64,000 nucleotides of DNA from NCBI RefSeq assembly GCF_002072175.1, contig NZ_MVIV01000004.1, positions 1 to 64,000 on the forward strand, given 5' to 3'. Both the position numbers and the translations under genes were made by a program. The stretch comes from Actinomyces gaoshouyii (GTDB lineage: Bacteria > Actinomycetota > Actinomycetes > Actinomycetales > Actinomycetaceae). A model generated the notes under the pieces. The model saw only the letters and a program-made list of their open reading frames with translations. It was not told where the DNA came from and did not search any database. This document shows, piece after piece, positions 1-8,878 of the stretch. Position 1 is the stretch's first letter. The number at the start of each line of letters is the position of its first letter.

Positions 1-28
1 CCCGGCGATCCCCCGGGGGATCGCCGGG
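1..28. terminator. Perfect 28-bp palindrome, probable terminator
   Basis: Two perfectly complementary 14-base arms (CCCGGCGATCCCCC and its reverse complement) abut with no spacer, so the hairpin would open a few bases at its tip. There is no T tract on either side. It probably ends an upstream transcript outside the window; a protein-binding site is the alternative. Confidence 0.45.
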
Positions 29-159
29 CCCGCGCCCGTGACCATTCCTAGACAGCCAGGGACTTCGGTCCTACTCTTCTCATGTGCCGGGATCCCGCGC
101 CGTCGTCAATGACGCGCGCCCGAGAATCGCCCCGCACCGACCACCCCCTGGAGGCCCCC

Positions 160-1644
160 GTGAGCGAGACCACCTATCAGGCGATCGCCATGATCATCTA
201 CTTCGTCGCGATGATCATCATCGGCCTGTGGGCCTACACCCGTACCAACGACATCGATGACTACATGCTCGGCGGGCGCGACCTCAACCCCTTCGTCGCC
301 GCCCTGTCGGCGGGCGCGGCGGACATGTCCGGCTGGCTCCTCATGGGCCTGCCCGGCGCCCTGTACGCCTCGGGCTTCGTGGAGGCCTGGATCGCCGTCG
401 GCCTGACCATCGGCGCCTGGGTCAACTGGAAGGTGACCGCGCCGCGGCTGCGCGCCTACACGGAGGTCGCCGGGGACGCCATCACGATCCCGAGCTTCCT
501 GGACAACCGCCTGCACGACCCCAGGCGCCTGCTGCGCTGGGCCTCCGGGCTCATCATCCTCATCTTCTTCACCCTGTACGTCTCCTCCGGCATGGTGGCC
601 GGAGGCGTCTTCTTCCAGTCCTCCTTCGGAATGGACTACCGGCTCGGCATGACGCTCGTCGCCGCGATCACCGTGCTCTACACGCTCGTGGGAGGCTTCC
701 TCGCGGTGTCCTGGACGGACCTCGTCCAGGGCCTCATGATGGTCGCCGCGCTGCTCGCCGTGCCCATCGCGGGGATCGCGCGCGCCGGAGGCGCCTCCCG
801 ATTGGCCGACCGGGTCAGCGAGGTCGATCCCGGCTACTGGGACCTGTGGGGGCCCTCGGTGTCCACCATTGGCATCATCTCAGCGCTGGCCTGGGGCCTG
901 GGCTACTTCGGCCAGCCCCACATCATCGTGCGCTTCATGGCGATCCGCACCCCGCGCGAGGCCATCCAGGGCCGGCGCATCGGGACCGGCTGGATGCTCT
1001 TCGCCGTGGCCGGCGCCGCCGGCACCGCCGTGGTCGGCGTGGCCGAGTACGGGCGCGACCCCTCGCGCCTGGCGGACCCGGAGGCCGTCTTCATCGAACT
1101 CGGCCAGCTCATGTTCCACCCGCTCGTCGCCGGCTTCATGCTCGCCGCGATCCTGGCGGCCATCATGTCCACGGTCTCCTCCCAACTGCTCGTCACCTCC
1201 TCGGCCCTCGTGGAGGACCTCTACCGGGTGCTGCGCAGGACCCCTCCGGCGGGCGGGCACCTCATCATCATGTCGCGCAGCGCGGTGCTCGTCGTCGCCC
1301 TCGTCGCGGCGGTGATGGCCTGGGAGCAGAACGACACGATCCTCGCCCTCGTCGCCTTCGCCTGGGCCGGCTTCGGGGCCTCCTTCGGCCCGACCGTCCT
1401 GCTGAGCCTCTATTGGCGCGGCCTGACCTCCGTCGGAGCCGTGGCTGGCATGGCCGCGGGCGCCCTCATGGTCATCATCTGGGGCAACGTCGACGGCGGC
1501 CCCGGCGGGATCTTCGACCTGTACGAGATCGTCCCCGGCTTCCTGGTGAATCTCGCCGTGGCCTGGGGCATCTCCCGCCTGGGCACCCCGCCCCCCGACG
1601 TCGACGAGGAGTTCTCCCGCGCCGTCGCCGCCTCCCGTGGCTGA
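160..1644 (+). CDS. putP: Sodium/proline symporter
   Basis: Sodium:solute symporter family protein that imports L-proline with Na+ across the cytoplasmic membrane. About 494 residues, close to the usual 500, with roughly 13 hydrophobic segments from the N-terminal AMIIYFVAMIIIGLWAY onward. The early GGRDLNPFVAALSAGAADMS stretch and the SFLDNRL segment are typical of PutP. I chose GTG at 160 because GGAG lies 7 bases upstream and the 26 residues before it in the open frame are not membrane-like or conserved. The 3' end slightly overlaps the open frame of the next gene. Substrate is inferred from family resemblance; pantothenate or another solute is possible. Confidence 0.88.
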   Translation: MSETTYQAIAMIIYFVAMIIIGLWAYTRTNDIDDYMLGGRDLNPFVAALSAGAADMSGWLLMGLPGALYASGFVEAWIAVGLTIGAWVNWKVTAPRLRAYTEVAGDAITIPSFLDNRLHDPRRLLRWASGLIILIFFTLYVSSGMVAGGVFFQSSFGMDYRLGMTLVAAITVLYTLVGGFLAVSWTDLVQGLMMVAALLAVPIAGIARAGGASRLADRVSEVDPGYWDLWGPSVSTIGIISALAWGLGYFGQPHIIVRFMAIRTPREAIQGRRIGTGWMLFAVAGAAGTAVVGVAEYGRDPSRLADPEAVFIELGQLMFHPLVAGFMLAAILAAIMSTVSSQLLVTSSALVEDLYRVLRRTPPAGGHLIIMSRSAVLVVALVAAVMAWEQNDTILALVAFAWAGFGASFGPTVLLSLYWRGLTSVGAVAGMAAGALMVIIWGNVDGGPGGIFDLYEIVPGFLVNLAVAWGISRLGTPPPDVDEEFSRAVAASRG

Positions 1645-1732
1645 GGTGCCCCGCCTGCCCGAGGCGTCGGGCGCGCCCGGCTCCGGCGCCAGCGCGCGCA
1701 GCGCCGGGGGCCCAGGCACTCTTCCGGGCGTC

Positions 1733-2197
1733 GTGGGCGCAGTGGGCATGGACCTCGTCCACGTGCCGGGCCTGGCTCACCAGTTGACGATCCCCGGGAC
1801 CGTTTTCGCCGAGCGGGCCTTCACCGCTCGTGAGCTGCGTGAGGCCCAGCGCCGTGCCGATCGCGCCGGTGCGCTGGTCGCCGAGCCCCTGGCCGTCAGG
1901 TGGGCCGCCAAGGAGTCCTTCATCAAGGCCTGGAGCCAGGCGCTCGTCGCCAGGGCCCGGGAGGACCGGGAAAGCGGCGGTGCCGCGCCGGTCATCGCCC
2001 CGGAGTCCGTGGACTGGCGCGAGATCGAGCTCGTCTCCGATCGCTGGGGGCGCCCGTCCCTGAACCTGACCGGCGCCATCGCCGATGCCGTCGAGTCGAG
2101 CCTCGGGGCCGGGGCGGCGTCCCCGGGGCACTGGCCGGTCTCCCTGACCCATGACGGGGACTGGGCCGCCGCCATCGTCCTGTGGGCCGGAGCCTGA
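1733..2197 (+). CDS. acpS: Holo-[acyl-carrier-protein] synthase
   Basis: Transfers 4'-phosphopantetheine from CoA to acyl carrier protein, activating it for fatty acid synthesis. The N-terminal VGAVGMDLVHV matches the VGIGIDxVEI signature with Mg-binding Asp7, and RWAAKESFIKA carries the second acidic residue, Glu61. At 154 residues it is somewhat longer than the usual 120-130, through an insert around residues 75-95. The frame is open back to a GTG at 1637 inside the end of putP; GTG 1733 is preferred because it places the signature at the extreme N-terminus as in homologues, but no good ribosome site is visible. ATG 1748 would cut into the signature. Confidence 0.88.
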   Translation: MGAVGMDLVHVPGLAHQLTIPGTVFAERAFTARELREAQRRADRAGALVAEPLAVRWAAKESFIKAWSQALVARAREDRESGGAAPVIAPESVDWREIELVSDRWGRPSLNLTGAIADAVESSLGAGAASPGHWPVSLTHDGDWAAAIVLWAGA

Positions 2198-2293
2198 TCA
2201 CCCGATCCGCGCCTGCCGGGACGGTACCGTCTCCGGGCGGAAGCCGATAACTTTTAGGCCGGAGGGCAAGACACTGTCGGAGAGGAGACCACG

Positions 2294-2887
2294 ATGACGA
2301 AGCGCGCGCTCATCATCGTTGACGTGCAGAACACCTTCTGCGAGGGCGGCAACCTGGCCGTCGCGGGAGGCACCGCCGTCGCCGGGCGCATCGCTGCCTG
2401 GCTCGCCGGCGGGGCCGGGGCCCACTACGCCGTGATCGTCACCACTCAGGACTGGCACATCCAGCCAGGCGACCACTTCTCCGCCTCCCCGGACTTCGTG
2501 GGCACCTGGCCCGTTCATGGCGCCGCAGGCACTGATGATGCCGCTCTGCGCCCCGAGATCACCTCCGCCGCCCCTGGCGCCACCGCCTTCTACAAGGGCC
2601 AGTACTCGGCGGCCTACTCGGGTTTCGAGGGTCTCGACGCGCCGACGTCCGGGACCTACCTCGACCCGTGGCTGCGCGAGCGCGGCATCGGCGCGGTCGA
2701 CGTCGTCGGGCTCGCCCTCGACTACTGCGTGCGCGCCACCGCCCTCCAAGCGGCGGCCCTGGGCTACACCACCCGGGTGCTCACCGATCTGACGGCGCCC
2801 GTCAGCGAGCGCAGCGCACCGACGGTCCTTGCCGAGCTAGCCGTCGCCGGTGTGGAGGCTCTGGACTCAGGCAGAGCGGATCTCTGA
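2294..2887 (+). CDS. pncA: Nicotinamidase (isochorismatase fold)
   Basis: Hydrolyses nicotinamide to nicotinate for NAD salvage; in mycobacteria the same enzyme activates pyrazinamide. The 197-residue protein has the full catalytic triad Asp10 (in IIVDVQN), Lys101 (FYKGQYS) and Cys145 (ALDYCVRATA), and metal ligands Asp53, His55, His61 and probably His75. AGGAG lies just before the ATG. The last 21 bases overlap the convergent EamA gene, so the two stop codons interlock. Length and residues fit the actinobacterial form. Confidence 0.93.
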   Translation: MTKRALIIVDVQNTFCEGGNLAVAGGTAVAGRIAAWLAGGAGAHYAVIVTTQDWHIQPGDHFSASPDFVGTWPVHGAAGTDDAALRPEITSAAPGATAFYKGQYSAAYSGFEGLDAPTSGTYLDPWLRERGIGAVDVVGLALDYCVRATALQAAALGYTTRVLTDLTAPVSERSAPTVLAELAVAGVEALDSGRADL

Positions 2888-3808
2888 GGCCACCCGCTTG
2901 CCCCGCCGGGCCAGGCTCTCGGCGCGGACCACGGGCCAGAGCTCGGAGAGCAGCATCGCCGCCAGCACCAGCCCGCCGCCGGCCAGGAGCCGCCAGGTCA
3001 TGGGCTCCTGACCGGCGAGGATCGCGAACAGCGAGGCGAAAACCGGCTCGAAGGTCATCACCACCACTGCCCGGGTCGCGCTCATCCGCGCCTGCGCCCA
3101 GGTCTGGAGGAGGAGGGCCAGCAGGCCCGAGGCCAGCGCCATCCACAGCAGCGGGCCCCACACGCCCCGCACCATTGGCACGCGAACCCCTCCCGGCAGC
3201 GCCGCCGGCCACAGGACGGCGCAGATTCCGAGCATCTGCAGCGCGGTCAGGCTCAGGGGGTCCTGCCCCTGGACGAGGGAGCCCAGGAGCACGATATGCA
3301 ACGCGTAGAGGAACGCTGAGGCCAGGAGCAGTGGGATGCCCGCGCCCACGGCGAGGCCGTCGAGGCTCAGCGCGCTGACTCCGCCGAGCGCCAGGACGGC
3401 CGCCACCCATGTCGCCCGGGACACGCGTGCGCCCAGAAGCACCAGCGCGAGCATCGGCGTGATGACCACGTACAGGGCGGTGACGAATCCCGCCGTCGAG
3501 GCCGGCGTGTAGCGCAGCCCCACCGTCTGGGCGATCTGCGCCAGCCCGTAGACCGTGCCCACGCCGATCCCCGTGAGCGCCCGCCCCCGGTTCAGCGCGC
3601 GCAGGCGCCGCCAGGACAGCGCGCAGGCCACGCCTCCCGCGATCGCGAAGCGCACCGCCAGGAAGTCCGCCGCCCCCACGAGGCCGAGGGCGTCCTTGAG
3701 CATGAAAAAGGTCGATCCCCAGATCGCAGTGACCAGGAGCAGGGAGGCCGTGGGGAGGAGTGCTGGTCCGACCGCGCGGAACGACGGCGTCGCAGCACTG
3801 CGCGGCAT
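2867..3808 (-). CDS. EamA/DMT-family transporter
   Basis: Ten-helix drug/metabolite-transporter membrane protein made of two EamA repeats (about residues 15-140 and 155-290), probably exporting an amino acid or other metabolite. The first helix contains AIWGSTFFMLKDAL and the second repeat LQTWAQARMSATRAVVVMTFEPVFASL, both characteristic of the family. Start ATG at 3808 is set by GGAGG six bases upstream; the frame is open 22 codons further but without a ribosome site. Substrate cannot be read from the sequence. It is convergent with pncA. Confidence 0.85.
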   Translation of the reverse strand: MPRSAATPSFRAVGPALLPTASLLLVTAIWGSTFFMLKDALGLVGAADFLAVRFAIAGGVACALSWRRLRALNRGRALTGIGVGTVYGLAQIAQTVGLRYTPASTAGFVTALYVVITPMLALVLLGARVSRATWVAAVLALGGVSALSLDGLAVGAGIPLLLASAFLYALHIVLLGSLVQGQDPLSLTALQMLGICAVLWPAALPGGVRVPMVRGVWGPLLWMALASGLLALLLQTWAQARMSATRAVVVMTFEPVFASLFAILAGQEPMTWRLLAGGGLVLAAMLLSELWPVVRAESLARRGKRVASEIRSA

Positions 3809-3855
3809 GACGACCTCCGGGGCGAGATGGGAGAAGGAACAGCTTACTCCTCCCG

Positions 3856-3861
3856 ATAGTA
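3856..3861 (-). promoter_or_regulatory. -10 box upstream of the EamA gene
   Basis: TACTAT on the minus strand, 48 bases before the ATG, stands out in very GC-rich surroundings as a probable -10 element. No clear -35 is visible. Confidence 0.4.
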
Positions 3862-3985
3862 GATCCGACACCACGCACTCACCGGTCCGGCGGTGTCTCG
3901 GCGCGCCCGGCCGACCTCGTCATGGGACCAATGCGCACATGGTGCGCCTCCACCGCGCCGTTGGGCCGCGTGGGCCTCCTCGGGG

Positions 3986-3991
3986 TAGAGT
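3986..3991 (+). promoter_or_regulatory. -10 box of the FMN-riboswitch transcript
   Basis: TAGAGT lies 12 bases before the first riboswitch stem, so transcription would begin almost exactly at the aptamer. TTGGGC at 3961-3966 is a weak -35 candidate with a 19-base spacer. Confidence 0.5.
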
Positions 3992-4002
3992 CGCCTCAGC
4001 AA

Positions 4003-4140
4003 CGTGCTCCGGGGTCGGTGGAAATCCGAGCCGGCGGTGAGAGTCCGCGACCCGAGCCCTCCGCTCGCCGGGCGGATCGGCTCGGCTGAGCCGGTGGGAT
4101 TCCGGCACCGACGGTGAGAGTCCGGATGGGAGGAAGCACG
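4003..4140 (+). promoter_or_regulatory. FMN riboswitch (RFN element)
   Basis: Senses flavin mononucleotide and represses downstream flavin genes. The conserved cores are visible: GGTGGAAATCCGAGCCGGCGG and GAGAGTCCGCGACCC in the first half, and CACCGACGGTGAGAGTCCGG followed by ATGGGAGGAAGCACG at the end. The closing P1 helix is CGTGCT (4003-4008) with AGCACG (4135-4140). Between it and the ribX start lies a 129-base expression platform with a hairpin at 4149-4170 and further GC-rich pairing next to the ribosome site GGAGGAGG, which suggests control of translation initiation. No T-tract terminator is seen. Confidence 0.95.
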
Positions 4141-4269
4141 GGGCGGCCGCGTGGGCCGGATCGGCCACGCGCAGGAGCTACCAGCGCCGGCCGCCACGGG
4201 CGCCGCTGGCCCGCCACCCCGGAGAGCGCCCCTGGGGCCACCCGGGGGAGAGCCCGGAGGAGGACCGAC

Positions 4270-5109
4270 GTGCCAGGCGGCAGCAGCCCCAGCGCCACGA
4301 GCGCAGAACGACCCTCGTGGCGCGGCAGGCGACGGAGTGACGAGCACCGCGGGCCCCTGCCCGCGCTCCTGGTGGGCGCCGTCGTCCTGCTGCTCTGGCT
4401 CGCCTTATCCCGCAGCGGCGCCATCCCGCAGATCCTCCTGCCGGCCCCGCTGCGCGTCCTGGAGCGCCTGTGGATGGCCACCACGAAAGCCGGCTTGCTC
4501 GACTACGCCTGGGTGACGCTCCGCGAGGCGGTCCTGGGCTGCGCCGGCGCGGCCGCCTTCGCGATCCCCCTGGCCTGGATGCTGCACCACTGGGAGCTCT
4601 TCCGCCGCGCGGTGCTGCCTTACGTGGCGGCCAGCCAGGCGGTTCCCGCGATCGCCATCGCCCCCCTGCTCGTCCTGTGGATCGGCTACGGCACCGTGCC
4701 GATCGTCGTCCTGTGCGCCTTCGTGGTCTTCTTCCCGATCACCGTCGCCATCCTGCTGGGCCTGCGCGGGCTGGACACCGACGTGCTCGACGCTGCCCGC
4801 CTCGACGGCGCGCACGGCTGGACGATGATCATCCATATGGAGGCGCCCATGGTCCTGCCGGCGATCCTCGCCGGCGTGCGCACGGCCTTCACCCTGTCCA
4901 TCACCGGCGCCGTCATCGGCGAGATGGTCATGGGTGGCGACGGCATGGGACAGCTGCTGTCCATCCAGCGCGACGCCGTCGACACCACCGGCCTGTTCGC
5001 CACCATCACCCTGCTGTGCGCCATGGCCACCACCGTCCACTGGCTGCTGCTGGCTGCCGAGCACCGCAGCCGGACCGTCGCCGCCCTGCGCGGGCGGCGC
5101 GCCACCTGA
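4270..5109 (+). CDS. ribX: Flavin ABC transporter permease (RibX type)
   Basis: Inner-membrane permease of the NitT/TauT/SsuC class, 279 residues, about six helices. The conserved EAA-type cytoplasmic loop is at ARLDGAHGWTMIIHMEAPMV. Start GTG 4270 has GGAGGAGG six bases upstream; the open frame runs back into the riboswitch but that part is leader RNA. With the FMN riboswitch before it and an NMT1-like binding lipoprotein after it, this matches the RibXY riboflavin uptake system predicted in Chloroflexi and Actinobacteria. That substrate is inferred from regulation and neighbours. No ATP-binding subunit is encoded nearby. Confidence 0.82.
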   Translation: MPGGSSPSATSAERPSWRGRRRSDEHRGPLPALLVGAVVLLLWLALSRSGAIPQILLPAPLRVLERLWMATTKAGLLDYAWVTLREAVLGCAGAAAFAIPLAWMLHHWELFRRAVLPYVAASQAVPAIAIAPLLVLWIGYGTVPIVVLCAFVVFFPITVAILLGLRGLDTDVLDAARLDGAHGWTMIIHMEAPMVLPAILAGVRTAFTLSITGAVIGEMVMGGDGMGQLLSIQRDAVDTTGLFATITLLCAMATTVHWLLLAAEHRSRTVAALRGRRAT

Positions 5110-5181
5110 CCGCCCCTGACCGCCTCTGAGCGCCGACCCGACCGAACCGCCCCGCGACCCGCGCAGCCCAAGGAGAATACC

Positions 5182-6249
5182 GTGACCAGCCAGCCCTCCC
5201 GCCCCCGCCTCACCCGCAGGGGCCTCATCGCCTCAGCCCTGGCCCTGACCGGGGGCGGCGCCCTGGCCGCCTGCTCGTCCGGCACCGCCTCCCAGGTCCT
5301 CAGATCCGGCGGCGCGGCGACGGGCGGAGCGCTGACCATCGGCTTGACCTACACGCCGAACATCCAGTTCGCGCCCTTCTACATGGCCCTGACCAATAAG
5401 GATTACGAGTCGTCCGTCGAGCTGCGCCACCACGGCGGCTCCGAGGGGCTCTTCGACGCGCTGCTGGCCGGCACCGAGCAGATGGTCATCGCCGGGGCCG
5501 ACGAGGCGGTGGTCGCGGCCTCCAACGACTCGCCGCTGGTGGTCATCGGCGGTTACTACCAGCGCTACCCGGGATGCGTCATCGCCCGCGAGGACTCCGC
5601 CGTCGCCTCGCTCGCCGACCTCGAGGGCCGGGTCGTGGGTCTGCCCGGGCGCACGGGGGAGAACTGGTACGCCCTCCAGGTGGCGATGCGGAGCGCGGGA
5701 TTGAGCGAGTCCGACCTGACGATCCTCGAGATCGGCTTCACCCAGCAGGCCGCCCTCGCCCAGCCCAAGCCCGACACGGGGGACGCCTCGAGGCCCGACG
5801 CGATCATCGGCTTCTCCAACAACGACGCCGTCGGCCTCAAGGAGTCAGGGGTGGCCGTGCGCACTATCCCCGTCGGTGATGACATCCCCCTCATCGGTGC
5901 CTCCCTGGTCACCACGCGGGCAGTCCTGGAAGCGCGCCGCGCCGAGCTCGACGCCGCCGTCATGGCCTCCTCGCGCGGCATGGCCGCCTTCGTGACCGAC
6001 CCCGACGCCGCAGTGGCCGCGACCCGCCAGTACGTGCCCGACCTGGTGGACGACGCCCAGGCCGCGCGGGCCCGCGCCGTCGCCGTGGCCACGGCCGAGC
6101 TCATCGCCCCTCGGGGCTCCGACACCACCATCGGGGCACTCGAGCAGGCCAAGGCGGCCACCATGATCGATTTCCTGGGCGGTCAGGGCATCCTCGGCTC
6201 GACGGCGGTCACCGCCGACGTCGTCTGCCAGCCGCTGCTCGCCGCCTGA
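5182..6249 (+). CDS. ribY: Flavin-binding lipoprotein (RibY type, NMT1/THI5-like)
   Basis: Extracellular substrate-binding lipoprotein of an ABC importer, 355 residues. The N-terminus has an RR pair (TRRGLIASA), a hydrophobic stretch and the lipobox LAAC, so Cys31 would be lipidated; Tat export is possible. The mature part begins with LTIGLTYTPNIQFAPFYMAL, typical of the NMT1/THI5-like fold that binds thiamine precursors or riboflavin. AAGGAG precedes GTG 5182. It follows ribX by 72 bases under the same riboswitch, which supports a flavin ligand over a pyrimidine. Confidence 0.82.
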   Translation: MTSQPSRPRLTRRGLIASALALTGGGALAACSSGTASQVLRSGGAATGGALTIGLTYTPNIQFAPFYMALTNKDYESSVELRHHGGSEGLFDALLAGTEQMVIAGADEAVVAASNDSPLVVIGGYYQRYPGCVIAREDSAVASLADLEGRVVGLPGRTGENWYALQVAMRSAGLSESDLTILEIGFTQQAALAQPKPDTGDASRPDAIIGFSNNDAVGLKESGVAVRTIPVGDDIPLIGASLVTTRAVLEARRAELDAAVMASSRGMAAFVTDPDAAVAATRQYVPDLVDDAQAARARAVAVATAELIAPRGSDTTIGALEQAKAATMIDFLGGQGILGSTAVTADVVCQPLLAA

Positions 6250-6351
6250 CGGGCGGGCGACGGATCCAGCCCTTGGGCGGACTGGAGATTCAGCGCGCGC
6301 CCCGAGGGCCGGGATGGCTCAGAGGGACTCAGAGGGAGCCGGACGCGGCTG

Positions 6352-7197
6352 TCAGAGGCGGCAGGCCAGGAGCTCGGAGACGAGGATCGCGCGGGCGCCC
6401 ACCTCGTAGAGCTCATCCATGAGGCGGTTCATATCCGCGCGCGGCACCATGGAGCGCACCGCCACCCAGTCCGGGTTCTGCAGCGGGGACACCGTGGGGG
6501 ACTGGATGCCCGGTGTGATCTCGGTGGCCAGGTGCAGGCGGTTCATGGGCACGTCGTAGTCCATGAGCACGTAGGAGCGCGCCCGCATGACGCCCTCCAG
6601 GCGCCGCACAAGAGTGGCCAGCCCCGGCTCACCGGCAAAAGCCTCGGTGGTGATGAGCACCGCCTCGCTGGCGAGGATCGGCTCGCCGAAGACCTCCAGC
6701 CCGGCGGCGCGCAGGGTGGTGCCGGTTTCGACGACATCGGCGATGAGGTCGGCGACGCCGAGCCGCACGGAGGACTCCACGGCGCCGTCGAGGTGGACGG
6801 TGGCGGCCTCGATGCCCCGCTCGGCGAGGAATGCGCGCACGAGCACGTCGTAGGAGGTCGCGATGCGTTTGCCCGCGATATCGGTGAGATCGCTCATGGC
6901 GCCGACCGGGGCGGCGAACCGGAAGGTGGAGCGGGCGAAGCCGAGGGGCAGGTGCTCAGTGGCCTCGACGCCGGAGTCCAGGAGGAGGTCGCGGCCGGTG
7001 ATACCGGCATGGACCGTGCCCTGGCCGACGTACACGGCGATGTCGCGGGGGCGCAGGAAGAAGAATTCGACGTCGTTGGCCTCATCGAGGAGGACCAGCT
7101 CGCGCCCGGTGCGGCGCGCGCGGTAGCCTGCCTCCCTCAGCAGTGAGATCGCGGGGTCGGACAGGGAGCCCTTGTTGGGGACTGCGATGCGCAGCAT
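6352..7197 (-). CDS. hisG: ATP phosphoribosyltransferase
   Basis: First step of histidine synthesis: condenses ATP and PRPP. The 281-residue protein is the long HisG form with a C-terminal regulatory domain (about residues 205-281) that binds histidine in homologues. The N-terminus [19 protein letters not shown] and the PRPP-binding region [18 protein letters not shown] are diagnostic. ATG 7197 is chosen: GGAGG lies nine bases upstream and the family begins at [14 protein letters not shown] at 7218 would overlap the hisE stop by four bases and remains possible. It is the second gene after hisE. Confidence 0.95.
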   Translation of the reverse strand: MLRIAVPNKGSLSDPAISLLREAGYRARRTGRELVLLDEANDVEFFFLRPRDIAVYVGQGTVHAGITGRDLLLDSGVEATEHLPLGFARSTFRFAAPVGAMSDLTDIAGKRIATSYDVLVRAFLAERGIEAATVHLDGAVESSVRLGVADLIADVVETGTTLRAAGLEVFGEPILASEAVLITTEAFAGEPGLATLVRRLEGVMRARSYVLMDYDVPMNRLHLATEITPGIQSPTVSPLQNPDWVAVRSMVPRADMNRLMDELYEVGARAILVSELLACRL

Positions 7198-7214
7198 GGT
7201 GATGGTCCTCCGGC

Positions 7215-7478
7215 TCACAGGTACTTGTAGACGTCGTCGAGCGTGTAGCCCTTGGCGATCATCATGACCTGGGCATGGTAGAGCAGCTGGGACAGCTCCT
7301 CGCAGGCTGCCTCATCGGACTCGTGCTCGCAGGCCATCCAGGCCTCCGCGGCCTCCTCCACAAGCTTCTTGCCGATGAAGTGGACGCCGCGGTCGAGCTC
7401 GGCTACGGTGCCCGAGCCCTCGGGCCGCGTGGCGGCCCGTTCCTGCAACTGCGCGAAAAGGTCCTCGAAGCGTGTCAT
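7215..7478 (-). CDS. hisE: Phosphoribosyl-ATP diphosphatase
   Basis: Second step of histidine synthesis, removing pyrophosphate from phosphoribosyl-ATP. The 87-residue protein has the MazG-like helical pattern with [14 protein letters not shown] and [14 protein letters not shown], where the acidic residues bind Mg. It is a free-standing HisE, not fused to HisI, as usual in actinobacteria. It starts 6 bases after a TAGCCT box and has no Shine-Dalgarno sequence, so the hisE-hisG transcript is probably leaderless. The other his genes are outside the window. Confidence 0.94.
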   Translation of the reverse strand: MTRFEDLFAQLQERAATRPEGSGTVAELDRGVHFIGKKLVEEAAEAWMACEHESDEAACEELSQLLYHAQVMMIAKGYTLDDVYKYL

Positions 7479-7484
7479 GGCGTC

Positions 7485-7490
7485 AGGCTA
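7485..7490 (-). promoter_or_regulatory. Leaderless -10 box of hisE
   Basis: TAGCCT on the minus strand ends six bases before the hisE ATG, placing the transcription start at or next to the A of the start codon. Confidence 0.55.
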
Positions 7491-7594
7491 GTCCACGCCG
7501 GCGCGCATCCCCGCACCGGTCTCACCGGCGCAAGGGGCCCGCAGACCGGTGGCTGGGGGAGCGGCCCGGGCTCTGCCGTGCCGGGCGGCCCGCC

Positions 7595-8776
7595 CTAGTG
7601 GGTGACGAGGGCCGCCGCGTGCCTGCCCGCTGCGGCCGCGGCGATGAAGGCGGCCTCATCGGCGTCCAGGCGCCGTCCCATGGTGGACAGGCGGATGCCG
7701 GTGGCTGCTTCCATGGCCTCCAGCGCCTCGCGCAGTCCCTCGGCTGGCGCCTCGACGAGCCGGTGCCGCTCGCCCTGCTCGCGCTCCGCGCAGGCAGAGG
7801 CCGCTTGCTCGCGGGTCCGGGCCCAGAAGCCCTCCATGCCGGCGGGGTCGGGCGCGCCCACCGGCACGACTACGTCGGCGCCGGCCAGGGCGACCCGCCC
7901 GTAGGCGGTCATCGAGTGATGGGAGACCCCCAGATGTCGGGGCCGGGCGTCCGCCTGGGACACGCGTAGGCAGGCCACCGGACGCCCGCCGAGGGCGGCG
8001 GCCGCGTTGATGGCCTCCCCGCAGGCCACCCCTGAGAAGCCCCAGGGGGTGTCCGTGCCCAGGTTCCCCGGGCCCTGGATGACGACGATGACCTCCGCGC
8101 CCAGCACATGGAGGGCCGCGAGCAGGGCGTTGTGAACGGAGACCGCCTCGAGGTCTCCGCCCCAGGCCTGCCCGGCGGTGACCGTGCCGGCCAGCCATCC
8201 GGCGTCGACGAGCGCGCAGACCGCCCGCGAGTAGGGCAGGGGCAGCGCCCCGCCGTCGGTCATGACATAGACGACCCGTGGGCCGGGGCCAGGAGCGGTG
8301 CCGGGGGAACGCAGGCCCGCGAGGATCGCCGGCAGGCTGGAGTGGAGGTCCGCGACGACGACGGGCGCGCCGTCCAGTCCCAGCTCGCCGATGGGCGCGG
8401 CCAGAACGTGGTGGTGCTCCGTGTCCTGCTCGTCGACGCCGGTGACCATGACCTGGTCCGGCATGTAGCGGGCCTTGACGAGGTGCCCACCGGGCGCCGG
8501 GTCGGCGGGGAGGGCGTCGAGACGCGCCGTGACCATTGCGTGCCCGCCAGTGCCCAGGCGCCGTGCCAGCGCGGAGACCTCCAGGCGGACGCGCTCTCCG
8601 GGCTCCGGCAGGCCACCGAGAGCCTCATAGGCGACCGCCCGGCAGGACTCGCCCGCCACGAGCGCGGCGGCGCCCTCGGGGGCGGCGATGATCCGTGCCT
8701 CGAGTTCGGCGCAGCGTCGGCCCGGTGCGCCCCAGGCCTGCCGCAGGGCGGCGATCTCGGCATCGCGCAGCATCAT
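7595..8776 (-). CDS. DUF3866 family protein
   Basis: A 393-residue soluble protein with no signal peptide or membrane segment. LGTGGHAMVTARL near residue 75 and GHLVKARYMPDQVMV near 97 match what I know as DUF3866, a family widespread in Actinobacteria and Firmicutes with no established function. Further striking stretches are VIQGPGNLGTDTPWGFSG and LGVSHHSMTAYGRVAL, the second rich in His and Ser and a possible active site. The gene stands alone. Family assignment is from memory of its pattern. Confidence 0.75.
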   Translation of the reverse strand: MMLRDAEIAALRQAWGAPGRRCAELEARIIAAPEGAAALVAGESCRAVAYEALGGLPEPGERVRLEVSALARRLGTGGHAMVTARLDALPADPAPGGHLVKARYMPDQVMVTGVDEQDTEHHHVLAAPIGELGLDGAPVVVADLHSSLPAILAGLRSPGTAPGPGPRVVYVMTDGGALPLPYSRAVCALVDAGWLAGTVTAGQAWGGDLEAVSVHNALLAALHVLGAEVIVVIQGPGNLGTDTPWGFSGVACGEAINAAAALGGRPVACLRVSQADARPRHLGVSHHSMTAYGRVALAGADVVVPVGAPDPAGMEGFWARTREQAASACAEREQGERHRLVEAPAEGLREALEAMEAATGIRLSTMGRRLDADEAAFIAAAAAGRHAAALVTH

Positions 8777-8782
8777 GATGGC

Positions 8783-8788
8783 AGCGTA
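8783..8788 (-). promoter_or_regulatory. Leaderless -10 box of the DUF3866 gene
   Basis: TACGCT on the minus strand ends six bases before the first ATG (8776). There is no ribosome-binding site, so the mRNA is probably leaderless. Confidence 0.55.
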
Positions 8789-8878
8789 GCGGCGACTGGG
8801 ATTCTTCGAGGCGGGTTGCCGGTCGGCGGCGGTGGGGCCCTCCGCTGGGGGAGTGCTGGTTCCGGATTCCCGCGTCCG

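Noticed and set aside
3933-3947. GCGCACATGGTGCGC palindrome
   Set aside because: Only six-base arms in GC-rich DNA about 40 bases upstream of the riboswitch promoter; too short to call an operator without conservation.
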